Assembly: GCF_031178445.1 (NCBI RefSeq)
Contig: NZ_JAPSIY010000011.1
Span: forward strand, 24,717 to 88,716
Direction of reading: 5' to 3'
DNA length: 64,000 bases
Source: Microbacterium sp.
GTDB lineage: Bacteria > Actinomycetota > Actinomycetes > Actinomycetales > Microbacteriaceae
The position numbers were made by a program, and so were the translations under genes. How positions within the stretch are numbered: the stretch's first letter is position 1; every line of letters begins with the position of its first letter. Under the pieces are notes generated by a model, which was not told the DNA's origin, ran no database searches, and worked only from the letters and a program-made list of their open reading frames with translations. Below, piece after piece: positions 63,912 through 64,000 of this stretch.

Positions 63912-64000
63912 ATGGCACTGGAAGCAGACGTCAAGAAGGCGATCATCGAAGAGTACGCGACGCACCCCGGTGACACCGGATCCCCCGAGGTGCAGGTCGC
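63912..64000 (+). CDS. rpsO: 30S ribosomal protein S15, 3' end outside window
   Basis: First 29 codons visible: [20 protein letters not shown] then [10 protein letters not shown], the standard S15 N-terminus. Starts at ATG behind [10 protein letters not shown]15 binds 16S rRNA early in 30S assembly. The gene continues beyond base 64000. Confidence 0.97.
   Translation, partial: MALEADVKKAIIEEYATHPGDTGSPEVQV

Overview
This 64 kb window is a stretch of actinobacterial core chromosome. High GC content, strong G/C bias at third codon positions, frequent GTG starts, and the neighbourhoods atpBEFHAGDC, dxr/rseP/ispG and nusA-ylxR-infB-rbfA point to Microbacteriaceae, most likely Microbacterium. The genus is inferred from gene order and protein character, not from a search. 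I see no tRNA, rRNA, CRISPR array, insertion sequence, prophage or composition break. Coding density is very high and no gene-free stretch reaches 300 bases. The longest gap, about 220 bases before pfkA, holds a terminator and a promoter.

Layout. 2-6701: F0F1 ATP synthase operon, entered inside atpB and closed by a strong terminator. 6772-13105: YaaA, a repeat-tailed membrane protein, an aldo/keto reductase, then a PP2C phosphatase next to a two-ATPase-domain FtsK/EccC-like membrane protein. 13143-17752: asparaginase, OsmC-like protein, acyltransferase, tandem-FKBP lipoprotein, dxr. 17762-25544: murE, rseP, a fused anthranilate-synthase-type enzyme with a tryptophan attenuator, pcp, ispG and an AlaX-like editing protein. 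25637-31741: GNAT, NUDIX, RNB exonuclease, PEP-mutase family enzyme, proS, LOG-family protein. 31825-33879: Tat-exported PhoX phosphatase behind a PHO box. 34086-42416: nusA-ylxR-infB-rbfA, then divergent mutY and the truB-membrane-membrane-ribF operon. 42458-48629: a small membrane protein, a SNF2-type helicase, pfkA, oligopeptidase B. 48792-55499: Pit phosphate transporter with a small membrane partner and a second PHO-box-like array, a metallophosphoesterase, aspA, FAH-family enzyme, PrsW-like protease. 55630-61311: a soluble Cache-domain protein and FadR-type regulator divergent from a PotABCD/YdcS-type ABC transporter. 61373-64000: small FKBP, YceI, an MFS exporter and the start of rpsO.

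Regulation is the most informative layer. In 21 cases a TANNNT or CANNNT hexamer lies exactly 6 nt upstream of a start codon, and in two more it lies 7 nt upstream. This predicts that most transcription units here make leaderless mRNAs, and it helps choose start codons. Genes inside operons, and a few highly expressed ones, use Shine-Dalgarno sites instead. The leaderless set includes an 11-residue Trp-Trp leader peptide followed by a complete 1-2-3-4 attenuator before the fused anthranilate synthase, and a 12-codon ORF ending on the Shine-Dalgarno of nusA. Two 11-bp direct-repeat arrays (phoX and pit/ptrB) suggest PhoP control of phosphate acquisition.
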